Shown piece after piece: positions 10,604 through 23,089 of a stretch of DNA of 64,000 nucleotides. The stretch's first letter is position 1; every line of letters starts with the position of its first letter. Under the pieces are notes generated by a model that saw nothing but the letters and a program-made list of their open reading frames with translations, made no database searches and was not told the origin of the DNA. A program made the translations under genes and the position numbers. This stretch comes from Selaginella moellendorffii (lineage: Eukaryota > Streptophyta > Lycopodiopsida > Selaginellales > Selaginellaceae), in assembly GCF_000143415.4 (NCBI RefSeq), contig NW_003314327.1, positions 981,403-1,045,402 on the forward strand. Direction: 5' to 3'.

Positions 10604-11010
10604 CGATCACCCCCACTCCCACTTTGGAGGCTGGCCCCTCTTATATACCGCTGCGGGTGCGGGCCGTGAATCTTTTCGCTTCCTGGCTGAGAAGCACGGC
10701 ACGTGTTCCCGGAGCCTTTTACACGAATCCACTGCATTGGGCGATTGCCAGGCACCACCTTGTGCCTCTGCATTCTAGTTGATCACGTGCTTGCTTCTTC
10801 CGCTTCAATCCGCTCCCGCCAATGCCCAACGTGTGTGCCTGCTTTCACGTCTCGTGAGTCGTGACGCACTGCGCTGCCTGCCCTCGTGACGCCCTTGCAA
10901 CTTGCGCTTCTACGTATTATCTAGGTTGTGGTGTCACCACAAAGAGCTTGCGCTTCTACGCATTATTTACGTTGTGGTGTCACCACAAAGACAAGCACTT
11001 GACGGACGAA
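10604..11010. other. Intergenic region upstream of the DUF1677 gene
   Basis: This 407-bp gap lies between the DUF1677 start codon and the stop codon of the SEC12-like gene, both on the minus strand. It should hold the DUF1677 promoter. The only structure I see is the 46-bp tandem duplication listed separately. No coding frame is convincing. Confidence 0.6.
10901..10992. repeat. Two tandem 46-bp units, each with a 17-bp palindrome
   Basis: Units 10901-10946 and 10947-10992 differ at only about four positions. Each contains the perfect odd-length palindrome TTGTGGTGTCACCACAA (10926-10942 and 10972-10988), while several mismatches fall in the unit outside it. The repeat lies 300-400 bp upstream of the DUF1677 start codon and just past the SEC12-like gene. 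It could be a dimeric transcription-factor site or a simple local duplication. Confidence 0.7.
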
Positions 11011-12665
11011 TCATCCCTCGGCCATGGAAGTGTCCACGCTGCTCCCATAGATTGCTCTCATGGATGGCCGTGCCGGCTGGTTTCTTCCGAGCGGGAATCT
11101 CCAGAATGAATCGGACAACTCAAAAAAGATGTAAAAGAGCGCCGCAGACATGGCAATCAGCCCCGCCAGAAGTAAATATACCTGCCAATCTGAAGCGCAA
11201 GCAAGCATGCAACCAAACAACCGTCAAAAGTGAGGAATCAGGATCAACAATGTGCTTGCCTTTCCATGGGCCCGGAACGTTGGTTGCGGTTACTCGCACG
11301 TTTCCATCCGCTGACACCGATAGCAAAGCTCTGCGTACGTGGGCACCAGTTAACCAGCATATTTCTTCCAGCGGGTGGACAAAAACCTTGAGTTTGGAGA
11401 CATCTCTAACAACGTAATACCACATGTGTCAGCTCTCTCGACATACTGCCGCTTCTGCATGCTCTTCACCTCTATCACGGAAACAGCTCCATCCATGCCA
11501 CCACTGCACACAGCTCACAACATTCTACGTAAACACATCACACCCTTGCTCTTGCTTACAGTGCTAAGCGCTTCCCATCGCACGAGGTAGCCAGGGCTGA
11601 TATCTCACAGTCTAAAAACTTCTTGGATCCCAGCCTGCTCCACTTGGCAATCTCCCAGACTGCAACGTACCCCTTCCCATCTGCAACACAGTGTCAGCGA
11701 CAGAAAGTCTCGGCGGAAGAGGATAAGCAAAACCTCTGAAAGCAGCCACAAAAAGAAACGGATGAGATCCATTTCGTGAAAATCTACAGAATCCAAAGCT
11801 TTCGGCCTGGGAAATGCAAAACCCACAGTATTGTGTATGAGGAAGCTCGCCTTTGAACCAGCGCTCACCTTTTCCCGGTGTAGCGATGTCAACGGCATGG
11901 CCTTGTCAAGGTCCCATATGCGGCACGGGCCATCCTCCGACGTTGAAGCCAGCAGCGCTCCATCCAGGCTGCAAGCATACGCGTCTTGTGTGGCGCGTCA
12001 ACTCGCGGAATATTACCTGAAGTCCAAGTCTTTGATGCTCTTGTGTGCCTTGGGCTCGTCAATCAGAGTGGTAAGGCCGGGCCAGTCCAAAACACGCAGC
12101 CGGCCATCCTGTGCACAGCGCTACCACTCAACAGAATTGTGGACAAAGGCAGACAATTACCTTGCCTCCAAATGCGACGCGAGACCCATCTGCGCTGAAA
12201 CAAATCTTGTTCTGCTCCCCAAAACCATGGAACCGTTGCGGATCCATGTCAGGCGACCAGCTCAAGCTGCCTTGTTCAACCTGTACAAACCTGAAGGTGG
12301 CCGATACAAAAACTTTTTCAAGACAAAACGTCCCTCTTGCCTGCAGCTCGCCGCAAATGAGCAAAGAGCTCCATCACCAGAGGGATGAAACGCCAGAGCC
12401 TGAGGGGCCGCTTGGCAGGGGAGGACACAGGCCTGGCGATGCAACTGTGAGAACGGGGCCAAATTTTGCATCCGCTTACCTCGTCCTGGAGAAGCTTTTC
12501 GTCAAACGAGTATTTGGCAAGCTCGAGGCGGCCGTGGCCGCCGTCGGTTTTGGCGATGAGCAGCAGCGCGTCGCGGTCGATGCTGCGGGATGCTGCCCAT
12601 CCTGCGCAAGTGGCGGATCCGGTGGTGGAGGAGCACACGCCCAAGTAGCGCCGACGCGGCGCCAT
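11011..12665 (-). CDS. SEC12-like WD40 ER membrane protein (PHF1/STL1P type)
   Basis: This gene encodes a plant SEC12-like protein related to PHF1, a WD40 beta-propeller anchored in the ER membrane that helps load cargo such as phosphate transporters into COPII vesicles. It is split by short introns. Visible blocks are MAPRRRYLGVCSSTT at the start (12665), LAFHPSGDGALCSF near 12400, KICFSADGSRVAFGG near 12190, DGRLRVLDWPGL near 12100, SLDGALLASTSEDGPCRIWDL near 11940 and VRVTATNVPGPWKG near 11290. The last exon has the membrane anchor DWQVYLLLAGLIAMSAALFY followed by FWRFPLGRNQPARP, the diagnostic luminal tail of the plant SEC12-like group. The stop is TGA at 11011-11013. The start is 85 bp from the divergent hydrolase gene. 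Exon borders were not all worked out. Confidence 0.83.
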
Positions 12666-12750
12666 AGCAACTAAGCCCCCTTGTGCGTTTACCTTTTAGG
12701 CAGCACTAAATAAAAGGTGTATTAGGGCGCGCAGGGAAGGGTATGCAAGG

Positions 12751-14255
12751 ATGGCTCCTCCAGTGGGAGGTGTGGTGCTGGACTGGCGTGCGTCTTTCAG
12801 GATCGTTCGAAAGGTTTTGTATTGGGTCATCTTCATGGCCCGTTTCCTGCAGCTGCCCAGCAGAGTGGCATTGGTAGCAACAGCTGCTGGTGACAGCGGC
12901 AGTGGCAGCGGCAGCAGCGGGAGCGGCGGCAGCAGCAGCACCCCCACCGCCGCCGCCACCACCCTGCAGGTCTCCTCCTGGTCGTGGATGCGACTCCTGT
13001 CGTTGCGCGTGCAAGAGGAGGATGGATCTTGGCGGAGGGCTGTAGCCCGTAGGAGGCGCAAGAGTTTGCAAGCCAGTACGGTTTGGCAGGATCGGTCGTT
13101 TGCCAACTCGAGGGGCCAGACCATCTTCACGCAGTCATGGACTCCCACTGACTGTAAGCGTATCAAGTTCGTCCTTGCTCTTGCCTTGCACCATCACCTT
13201 CTTTTCTTTGTGACTTACCGCTGGCTTTCAGGGGATTAGTCGTTCTACTCCACGGGCTGAACGAGCACAGGTACTCTAGCTGTTTGTTGTCTCCATGTTG
13301 ATCGGTGATATGTCTAGTGGACGTTACGAGCGCTTTGCCACTCAACTCAACGCACATGCCTACTCCGTGTACGGGATGGACTGGATTGGTAAGGATGTAC
13401 CTCCGTGACTTCGCTAACCTGCAGCCGTGCAGGGCATGGTGGCACTGACGGGCTTCACGGTTACGTCGAATCCCTGGACTATGCGGTTTTGGACGCGGTA
13501 TCTTTTTGTTTCTTCTCTTCCTTTTAGTGTTGTTTCTCATACGTTTACCAGGAGGAGCTCTTGTATAGAGTTTCTGCGGAGATGCCGGGCATTCCGGTCT
13601 TTCTTTTTGGCCACTCCACTGGCGGTGCCATCGCTCTAAAGGTTCGATCGTTAGTGGTAAGTTAATAGCAACCTCTTTCTTTGCAGGCAGCGCTGCGGCC
13701 GAGTGTGCGGGACTTGCTGGCTGGGGTAATACTAACATCTCCGGCACTTCGTGTACAATCGTTTCACCCGGTCGTAGAGGTAGGCAGCAAAAAGGAAGTC
13801 TTTTTGTGCAGCGTCTCACGCGTTTAGATTTACAGCTTGTCGCACCCTTTTTTTCCATGGTACTTCCCAGGTACCAGTTTCAGGCTGCAAACAGGCGGCG
13901 CTTGCCCGTCACTCGTGATCCCGTTGAACAGGTTGCTAAGTACACCGACCCCTTAGTGTACACTGGACCCATCCGGGTTCGAACGGGTACCGAGATTCTG
14001 AAAATCACCGCTTTCTTGCAAAAGAACTTGCAAAACGTGAGCACTCCCTTCTTGGTGCTGCATGGGACGGACGACAAGGTTACCGATCCAGCGGGATCGC
14101 AGAGGTTGTACGAGCATGCTCGCTCCAAGCGCAAGACGCTCAAGCTGTACGAGGGGCTGTTACACGACTTGTTGTTTGAAGTCGAGACAGACAGGGACGT
14201 GGTGACCAAGGACATCATCGACTGGTTGGAGAGCTTCAACGCTCTGCCCATGTAA
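12751..14255 (+). CDS. Monoacylglycerol lipase-like alpha/beta hydrolase
   Basis: This is a serine hydrolase of the plant monoacylglycerol lipase (MAGL) group, expected to release fatty acids from monoacylglycerols or related esters. Exons fitted are 12751-13157, 13232-13270, 13318-13388, 13433-13497, 13552-13641, 13687-13779 and 13836-14255, giving 394 aa. The N-terminal half of exon 1 carries a hydrophobic segment (VLYWVIFMARFL) and a Ser/Gly-rich linker. The core has LVVLLHGLNEHSGRY, GMDWIGHGGTDGLHGYV, the nucleophile elbow GHSTGG, LTSPALRV, DPLVYTGPIRVRTG, the acid in HGTDDKVTDP and the His in LLHDLLFE, so the catalytic triad is complete. The first intron is odd: the reading phase needs a GC donor at 13158-13159, because the nearby GT gives a stop. 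The other introns are GT-AG. Confidence 0.85.
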
Positions 14256-14315
14256 AATAATATTGTTACACAATACAAATGGTTCACTTGTTTTATTGCT
14301 TCGCCTATGTGCCGG

Positions 14316-14636
14316 TTAGCAGCAGCAGCAGCAGAGGCGATGAAAGAGCGAGCGGATCTGTTCAATCTGCGGTGGAACGTTTGTGAGCGCTTCCGACACC
14401 TTCGCAAACCCTGCATAGAGGTAGGACGAGGAAGTGGAACCGCCGGCAGATTCTTCCTTGGACGGGATGCGAGGCCCAGCGGCGACACAATTTGGCGGGT
14501 AGAGTGCCCATTGCATGGCCCATATGGCAAGCGGCCTCATGTAGGTGAGCGCCCGGAAGTGGCCGTCGGTAGTCCAGGCCTCCGGAGTTTGGAACCAGTA
14601 GCTGGAAAGGCAGCAAGCAGCATGGTGAGAGGGGCG

Positions 14637-14671
<35 letters not shown>

Positions 14672-17600
14672 AAGGCGCTTTACCCGTAGCCGCTGTCTGA
14701 CCAGCCAGCATTGTAGATGCCCTCTGCGGTCGTGAAGGCCTGCTCCAACATCCCCTCGTGTATCATGGCCGCAGCAGCCGCGTACGTGACACCGCTCCAA
14801 ATCTCTCGCGACTGCATCGCGGTCTCGTCCACCCTTCCGTTTGGGTGCATCCCGTTTACAGCACCCAGCTTGCCACCTTTAACCTTCATCACGTTGTAGT
14901 CGTAGATCCTCTGCAGGGCACTCCGCGCCTTGTAGTCGTCAAACAAGGGGGGCAAGCCCGACGCCCAGGCGTACCACTGGCCAGCCATCTGGTCGGCCTG
15001 GATGGAGTTGCTGTTACTGCTGCTGCCGCTGTCGTAGTTGAAGTAGGAACCGTTCCACAGCTTCTTGTCGTATACTTTTCTGGCATCACGAAACTTTCTG
15101 AGGAAGTAGTTCGCCGCGTTGGGCTCGTTCACTTTCTCCGCCATGGCCGCTGCTGCTTGCAACGCCGCCAGCCAGAGGCCCCCACAGTAGGCGCTGATTC
15201 CATGCACGGTCCACGTATCGTACGTCTGGTCTGGGAAACCATCGTTCTCTATCATGCCGTCCCTGTCCCGGTCGAATCTGTCCATGTACGCCATTGCAGT
15301 GTACACGGCCGGCCATGTCACTCTCGCAAAGTTGAGGTCCTCCGTCGCCACTACGTCCCTGTATATCTGCAGCACGAACTTGGAGTTGAGGTCCTTCCAC
15401 CGGCTCGTGTCGTGGATGTTGTACGCGTTCACCTCAACCCAGGGGTCGTGTATCCCCAGGTCGTGAGGCACTGCCCCTAGCACCTTCTTGATACCCCACT
15501 TGCCCCCAGCCAGGAACTTGACGAGCTCAGGGTTGTGAGACAGTGTCGCGGCCGCATAATCTCGCTGGATGCTCAGCTCAAGCTTGGGAAACAAGCTAAT
15601 GAGAGCGAAGGACGCATAGAAGTGCACATCGTACGTGCACCACATGACGTACTCTACGCTCTCCAGGTAGAGGAACTGCCCAACGTTCTCCTCCCCGTCC
15701 TCGAGCAAGTACGTGCCATATGGGAAATCGCGGGGCGCCGAATTGATCTGCTTGTCTAATATAGCAGCCTCCATCGCTTTCACCAGCTTCTCCGCAATCT
15801 CCTCTTCCGTCTCCGACAGAATGGCATCGACGCCACCGTTCCCGCTAGTTCCTCCGTTCAGGGGGATCATCTCCACAAGCTCTTCCACAGCACCAGTGAT
15901 ACTGCTCTCGCTGTTTGTTCTAGACGTGAAACCGTTTGATCGAAATGACGGTGTGACAAACGCTGTGTCCGGGACTGCCAGCTCCGCGTTCCCTTGCAAC
16001 GGGGGATTGCCATCTGCAAAACTCACTCAGAGCCCGCCAACCAGCGCAGAGATGTGATACTCAACCTGTCCACACCGTCCCGCCAGCGACTAAATAGTAA
16101 AGCTCGTTGAAGAGCGTGAATTTATACCTGGACCCGCCATCATAATACGGTTAGCCACGCTTGAAACGGAGCAAAAACCATACCATTCGGGAAGATTAGC
16201 GTCCTTGAGCACAGGTTCCTGCCACTTTTCAATTTCGGCCTCCCACTTTGGATAGTCTGTTGAAATCAAAGTCAAGGCTCATCTACATGCGAGCAAGCCA
16301 GCGTACTCAAGAGTGCATCGTGGACAAGTCTTGGAGCAGCATCTCCATAAGAGCCATAAAATTGAGTGTAGCGCCTGCAAACATCACAAGACGGTTCACT
16401 ATCAAGCAGGTATAGCCGCCTACCCCTACCTGTGATATGATCTGCCCTTTGGGAACTTGACTTCTGGTATATCCCACGACAGAGCGAAGTCAACAACCTT
16501 CTTTCCATGCGGTGCAATGGTAACTGAAGCAGACACAGCAGCTCCAAGTGATGAATTTACGAGAGAAGGAAGAGAAGGCTCACAGACAGTATCCGTATCA
16601 AAACATCCTTTCTGAACACCAAATGAGGAAAAGATAAATCAACAATTTGCATTCACCTCTCTCATTTGGTTCCACATTTCCTTCGCCGTCATGGTGCTTC
16701 CTTTTCCCGAAACCAAGAAGCTCGGACAAACAGAAACAGCGACATCGGCGTTTTGCCGGGCCGCAATCGCAAACTCCACACTTGGCTGTCCTTTCGCGGT
16801 GCTGAAATCCAACATTATGATCTCGCGGAAATTTAGCAGAGCATCTTACCGATGGTGAAGGACAACACCTGCAACTCCATCGTCCTCGCTGAATAACATC
16901 ACTTGATCAGACCTGGTAACAAAAGAAACTGACACTCACAGAAAAGGCTTGTTAGAATGTCCACCGGATAGGTGAGTGTCTCCCCCAACGGAATTCTGAG
17001 ATGCGTCGTCTAAGTAAGTGTGACTGGGGAAAACTCCAAAGTGGACTTACCGCCCAGGTAAATAACAGACTAACACTCGCCGATTCCTTCCCCGTGTTTA
17101 CTATCTACGACGGGCGTTCAAATCAGAAGCGGACCTTGAGAGGACACAAACGTACCACGTAAGAGAAAACACAGACTGGCAAGCTGCTTTCTCGATAATC
17201 GTGAGGAATAAACGGTGAGACTTGGCGGCATGAGATCTTCAAATCCGGATCTGGCTCGCCTTCGGATCAACAAACCACAGAAAAGAGATGATTTGATCAG
17301 GACTAAGGTCTTACGTACCATCATAAATAGTCCACGCCCGCGGAAATAAGCCATGATAAGTTGAATTTTGGCCGTCAAGGTTCCAGTCCCACGCACAGAT
17401 TTCTGGACTTTGAGCCTTTTTCCTGTGTGCACCATGTGTTTCCCAGCAAGCGAAAGAGAGAACATTTACGCTTACCCGACATCAAGCTCCGAGGGGCGAG
17501 GCGAAAGAACAGATGCGATCTTTTTCTTTTCTCCATGGTCCTTGTCCCGAGTGACGAAAACCTGCCATGCTCGGTCAGTGTGGTGACGACAGTAATCAAA

Positions 17601-18257
17601 AGAAAAAAAGAAACAGGCAGCACCGACTGAGAATTGATTTGCTAATACTGCAGCTTCACTGGTGACAGAAGGCAACAGCTGCCACCGCCTGAATTCGCCA
17701 CGAAAACCCCTTCCAATGCTTCCACCACTGTTTGAGAGTAGAAAAAGGAAAAAGAAATAAAAAAGCGCTGCTTGCTGGGCCATACCCCATTCCACCAAGT
17801 GGCACGCCGTGGCAAGCGGATGGTTTGGTTCCTCGCTTGAACGGGTCGATCGGAGGTGTCTGTCACGTGTCACAAGACGTGAGAAGGAATGGTGATGAGC
17901 AAGGGGATGCTTACTCTTCCCTGAGAGCGCTCGGCTTGTATGAACTTCCACAACCTCAGCCCCAGCCCGAGCTGCCACAATGACAATGACAATGACGAGA
18001 TGGCCAAGACAAACAAGAGACTACCAGTTTGAGTGCCTCGGTGAACGTCACCCGGAACTCGGTCAGAAAATTTGCGTGACAGTTGAGCTTACGCCTCCAT
18101 GCGTGTGCGGGAGGAGCCCCTGGATCGTTCTCCAGCTGAAACAAGAGGAACAAAGGCCGCTAAAGCAAACAAACGAGGGGATGGATCGTACCAGCTGGAG
18201 TGTGGACTTGGGGACATAGTCGTAGAGCGGCCAGGAATGCCTTCGGCCGTGAAACAT
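14316..18257 (-). CDS. Non-lysosomal glucosylceramidase (GBA2-type)
   Basis: This is a GBA2-like GH116 enzyme that hydrolyses glucosylceramide to glucose and ceramide on the cytosolic side of ER/Golgi membranes. The start is ATG 18257 ([16 protein letters not shown]). The first exons are 18192-18257 and 18025-18135, followed by [17 protein letters not shown] near 17950, [19 protein letters not shown] near 17700 and [12 protein letters not shown] near 17400. The putative nucleophile lies in [14 protein letters not shown] near 16090 and the acid/base Asp in [17 protein letters not shown] near 15220; assignments are by analogy with human GBA2. The largest exon (about 14690-16018) contains [28 protein letters not shown] and [12 protein letters not shown]. 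The last exon starts [16 protein letters not shown] and ends in six cysteines. The gene looks intact. It shares an 86-bp promoter gap with the Pol IV/V gene. Confidence 0.88.
14641..14669. repeat. (GA)n microsatellite in the last GBA2 intron
   Basis: This is a 29-bp uninterrupted GA run. Read on the GBA2 strand it is a CT tract inside the last intron, upstream of the acceptor TTTCCAG, and may act as an extended polypyrimidine tract. Confidence 0.85.
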
Positions 18258-18343
18258 GCTGCGCTTCCTCCTGCTGCGCCTCCGCCTCTGCTAGCATCAG
18301 CAGCATTACCTAGCCGGGGATTCGCTTGACCTAAATAAAGAGG

Positions 18344-21300
18344 ATGGAGGAGGAGGCGTGTGATGCCTGGTTCCAAGCGCGGGGACTGGTGGCGCACCAG
18401 CTCGACTCGTTCAATCGCTTCTGCGGCGCAGGTGCGCATTCGCTGGCCCTCCTCTTTGGCTCCCCCGCCCACTTCACCGACATCAAGGGCGAGGTGAGGA
18501 TGGCAGCCATGCCGCCATGCCGCGACCCCGTGCCCGCGCTCACCACCATCCGTATCCGCAACCTAGTCCTCCACAAGCCCGCAGATGCCACCACAGGCCG
18601 CCCCCTCTTCCCACGCGAGGCGCGCCTCAGGGGCATCACGTACTCGGCGCGCCTCTGCGCGGACGTTGAGCTCCAGGTGGGTATGGTATGGTGACAAGAG
18701 TGGCACGCACAGTCACACACGCTACCTTCCTAGGTTGACGCGGTCGCAGGAGAGCAGCGCAACCCCGTCGTCAACCGCGTCTTCCCAGCCGTGCACATTG
18801 GCGACATACCCATCATGGTCAACTCCCTGCTCTGCAACGGTCACGACGCCGATGCCTTCGACTGTGGAGGCTACTTCATCGTCAAGGGTGTCGACAAGGT
18901 GAGTCGTATAGCTCCCTGCCACCAACACTAAAACTCTCTGTGAGAGAGCAACCAGGTAGTGCTTGCTCAGGAGCTGGTGTGGCCACAGGCGCTGCGCGTC
19001 CTGTGCCCCAAGACCGGCTCGGATAACTGGAGAGTGGAGCTGGAGCAAGTCAAGGTGGAGCTGGAGCGCGGCGATGGCGTCTTGTTACTGTCCGCGCCAG
19101 GGCTGGACACCATTCCGCTGGTGATCGTATTGGCGGCCCTCGGAGTGTCGACGGACAGGCAGCTACTGGAGGTGATGGTCCATGACACTCAAGACGTGGA
19201 GCTGACGGAGCTGGTGCGGCCGTCCATCGTGCATGCTAGGGAGCAGATGCAAGAGTTTGTTAACAGCAGCGGTGTCCACGGCGGCGGCAGGGACGTTACA
19301 AGCGTGGCTGTGGAGCTTGTGGGGAGCAGGATCAAGTCGGTCACACCCTTGGCAGGCCCTGCACAAGAGAAGCTTGGCAGCTTGCTGTGCAACACGAGCA
19401 GCAGCAGGCCGGCAGACAAGGCTCTGCTGATGGGCTACATGGTGCGTTGCCTGTGCCTGTGCGTGGTGGGGAGGAGCACGGCGGACGATATCCACAGCTT
19501 GAAGAACAAGAGGGTGGACTTGGCCGGGGACTGCATGTTCAAGCAGATGAGACACTTGAGCGCTCGCTTCAGAAAGACGACGCTCAAGAGGGTGCTCAAG
19601 CATGTGGAGGCTGGGGGACTAGATTGCCTCACGGACAATCTCATCGTGGACAAGTCTGTCATCACCAATGGGCTGCGTGCGGCCTTTTCCACGGGGATCT
19701 GGTCCCTCAACAGGTATTCCTCTTGCACAAGTGGGGTTGTCGCCACCCTGCAGCGGGACAATCCCATGCACACCCTCTCTCAGTTGCGGCAGCTACGCTC
19801 CGCATCGCGCTTTGTTGCCAACGCTGCTAGACTTCCGTACGTTGATTGTCTATCTCCTCCGTTAGCTCCGCTCACTGTGGCGCCCCGTGCAGGAACGCGT
19901 CCCACTATGGCAGGATATGTCCCGTGGAAACTCCTGACGACCACCTCGCTAAGACCATGGCAGTCTTCGCCACCGTGTCTGCTCCCAGGAGCCACGACAA
20001 TGTCTTGGAGCAGCTCTCCCACTGCCAAATGCAAAGCTCCCAGGGGCCGTTGGTGGGGTGGGACAATGTGTTTGTGAATGGGCAATGGGTGGGAGCGACG
20101 GACAAGCCAGGCACGCTGCTGCAGGCAATGCGGAACCTACGGCGCAACAAGTTAATCCATCCAGAGGTTGGCGTGCTTGTTTCCCCTGCTTGTCTCTTGT
20201 TTCCTGACCAAGCTTGCAGACCGAGCTGGCTCGGGCTCCCAGCCGGGCGGAGATACGGATTTTCACCGATGGTGGCCGCTTGCTGAGACCCCTCCTGGTG
20301 GTTGACAAGCAACGGGTGCTTTTGTCGACACGGGAGCACAGGCGCGAGCTGCGGGCCAGGCCTGCGCACGAGAGATTCGACTACATGCTCGACACCGGCT
20401 TGGTGGAGCTCTTGGGAGCTCAAGAGGAGAGCAATGCCGTGATCGCGGTGACACGCAGGGAGGCCGAGAGTAGCAGCAGTTTCACTCACGTGGAGATGCA
20501 TCCGGCGTCCCTCCTGGGGGTGAGCGCAAGCGCCATACCTTTCCTCAACCACAACCAGAGCGCCAGGGTCACACACCAAGCGCAGAAGCACGGGAAGCAG
20601 GCCATTGGATTCTACACGTGCGACATCTTGTCCAGAATGGATACCAACGTGAGGCAGCTCTACTACCCGCAGCAGCCCCTGGTGTGCACACGCCTGGCGC
20701 AGCTCCTGGCCAGGCCCGAGCTCGCAAACGGAGTCAACTGCGTTGTAGCGGTTGCCTGCTATGGTGGATACAACCAGGAGGACTCGCTCATCCTCAACCA
20801 GTCGTCGCTCGACAGGGGCCTGTTCCGCTCCACTCACTTCCGTGTCCACAGGGCCACCCTCGACTATAGCTCCTCGGACATACGCTTTTGTAGGCCGGAG
20901 ACGGAAGTTGCGCGGAGCAACAGTGATGGCATTGACAAGCTGGACAGTGATGGCCTGCCTTTCATTGGTGCCGAGATGAAGGCGGCAGACGTGGTTATAG
21001 GGAAGGCGGGGCGGAGGCAAGCTTCCAAGCTTGTAGACCACAGCAGCAAGCTCCGGAAGCTGGAGCAGGGGTGGGTGGACCAGGTGGTGTGCAGTGGCGG
21101 CGACGAGGAAGGGGAGAGGCACGTCAGAGTTAGGCTTCGAGAGGCCCGATGTCCGCAAGTCGGGGACAAATTCAGCAGCATGCACGGGCAGAAGGGTGTG
21201 GTCGGTATGAAGCTGAGGCAGGAGGAGCTCCTCTTCACCCAGCAGGGGATCGTGCCGGACGTGGTGATCAACCCGCATGCATTCCCCAGCCGACAGACAC

Positions 21301-21896
21301 TTGCTCAGATGCTCGAGAGCGTGGTGGGGAAGGCGGTCGCGGCTTCTTGTGCTCGAGTGCAGGCCACTCCCTTCGCTCACCCACGCGCAGAGGAGATTGC
21401 GCAGCACTTGGCCACGTGCGGTTACAACAAGTGGGGTCAAGAGCGTGTCTATAGCGGGCGCACTGGCAGGATGATGGAGGCCATGGCCACGGTTGGCCTC
21501 ACTTTCTACCAGCGTCTGCATCACTTGTCCGAGGACAAGATGAAGTGGAGGGGTGCCAGTGGACCCGTACACCCGCTTACTCACCAGCCAGTCAAGGACA
21601 GGAAGCGGGAGGGGGGAACCAAGTTTGGCGAGATGGAGAGGGACTGCCTCATCTCCCATGGTGCCTCTGCCACTGTCAAGGAGAGGCTCTTCTTTGTTAG
21701 TGACAGGTCCCTAGTCCCAGTCTGCACAAACTGCCATAGGCTTGCTATCCTCAACTGCAAGCAGCACCCTCGCTGCCTCTTTTGCAACCCGCAGCAACGC
21801 ATTGCCACACTAGACATGCCACATGCGTGTAAGCTCTTGAGCATGGAGCTCAGATCCATGGGCGTGGACATGAGATTCCGAGTATCACAACACTGA
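18344..21896 (+). CDS. NRPD2: Second-largest subunit of RNA polymerase IV/V
   Basis: This subunit is shared by plant RNA polymerases IV and V, which make siRNA precursors and scaffold RNAs for RNA-directed DNA methylation. Five exons fit GT-AG borders: 18344-18676, 18734-18898, 18956-19836, 19893-20166 and 20220-21896, giving 1109 aa. Family blocks are QLDSFNRF near residue 20, GGYFIVKGVDKVVLAQE, VITNGLRAAFSTG, HYGRICPVETPDDH, RIFTDGGRLLRPLLVV, GYNQEDSLILNQSSLDRG, GDKFSSMHGQKGVVG, VINPHAFPSRQT, FGEMERDCLISHGAS, and a C-terminal zinc site built from CTNC and CLFC. The segment GPVHPLTHQPVKDRKREGG and the short C-terminus without Pol II clamp features point to NRPD2/NRPE2 rather than NRPB2. No break is seen. 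Confidence 0.87.
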
Positions 21897-22756
21897 CAAA
21901 AGTCATGGAAGAGTATCTTTTCCTGTCTTGGTCCGATGTAGCGGCCAATAACGAGCCAGGCGGGACACGTGGATGATGACATGGACAGAGATCGGCAGGG
22001 AGATCCGACGTGGCGGGGAGGAGATCGGTTTGTTACAGGGGATCGGGCGGCGCATCAGGAGGGACTTCTTGGGATGCAGCAGGGCGGCGATAAAAGGGAG
22101 ATCATCTCAGGAGCAAACCCAAGGGGCCGGCGAGCAGGGGCGATCAAGATTCGAGCAAGGTGAGGGCTTTGAGCTCGTGTGAACTCTAGTAAGCCTTGCC
22201 TGGGCTTACGCCCATTTTGGAACCACTACACTGATCAGTTATGTCAATTTGGATATTTAATTTGCCACCATTTGGTATGATTGATGACTGAACTGTCCAA
22301 ACCTAGGGCAAAACTGGAATATTACTCCCTAATTTGACAAAATTAGAGACAAAATGCAATAAGGATTTTCAATTCAATTTTAAGAGATTTGGCTAGGAAT
22401 AGGAGATATAAAGAGGAGGACAACTTAATCCAAGTTTCACTCAACAAACTTTTGTGACTAATTCCAGGCTTTGGACAACAGTTGGAGACTCTTGCATGAT
22501 CAAGCTAGTCTTTTCTTCATGCTCGCTAGGAGATTCATATTGTGGATACCATGGCATTATAGGACCTAGGAGCTTTCATGGCATCAATCACTTTGCAAAA
22601 TGTTGTTAGAGCTAAAGCACTTTTGGACTCAAGGTCTAGGAGCAATATTTGTCATTAGCAAAGTTTGTTTGACTCCAGATCTAAGACAACACAGTTGTCA
22701 TCCTCAAAACAGTTGTGAACCACACCATGATTTCAATTGATAGGATCTTATCATTG
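21897..22756. other. Transition from gene-rich to repeat-rich DNA
   Basis: The first 300 bp after the Pol IV/V stop are still GC-rich and hold no convincing frame. From about 22190 composition turns AT-rich, and I find no gene. Phrases near 22440-22700 look like decayed retrotransposon gag-pro sequence, because a recognisable protease relic follows directly. Confidence 0.5.
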
Positions 22757-22834
22757 GTGGATTTTGTGGTAGTAGATTTTCAACAAGTTGACTCAACCTC
22801 CCTCAAGGACTTTATGATTTTGGGATGCTCTTAA
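22757..22834 (+). pseudogene. Relic of a retroviral-type protease from an ATH-like retrotransposon
   Basis: The frame reads VDFVVVDFQQVDSTSLKDF then MILGCS and a stop. It matches the protease C-terminal segment of the decayed element at 45754-52221 (DFVVVDYKCLGMSSLKD, then SIILGRSW). Downstream at 22940-23000 is a Pro/Thr/Ser-rich stretch like one at 51170-51280. This is a small fragment of a second copy on the opposite strand. Confidence 0.6.
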
Positions 22835-23089
22835 CACCTCCAAGTAGATGCTGAAACATATTGGAAAAAGGGGATGATGCAAATCAGTCACAAGATCACC
22901 AAAGCAAAGCTATACAATGCTTATACCTCTGTTTGATGAAGAAGGCTCCTACCCCTTCTCCAACACAAGTCCCTATTCCTACTCCAACTCCAAAGTGCTC
23001 AACTTTCCCAACCAACTTATCTTTCATGAACTTCTCAACAACCTTTCCTTACAAGAGATGGAGGTTTTCAACATTAACATTATCCATCG

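Noticed and set aside
19905-21659. 584-codon frame on the minus strand
   Set aside because: It is antisense to the Pol IV/V subunit and open only because of GC-rich third positions. It has no recognisable domain.
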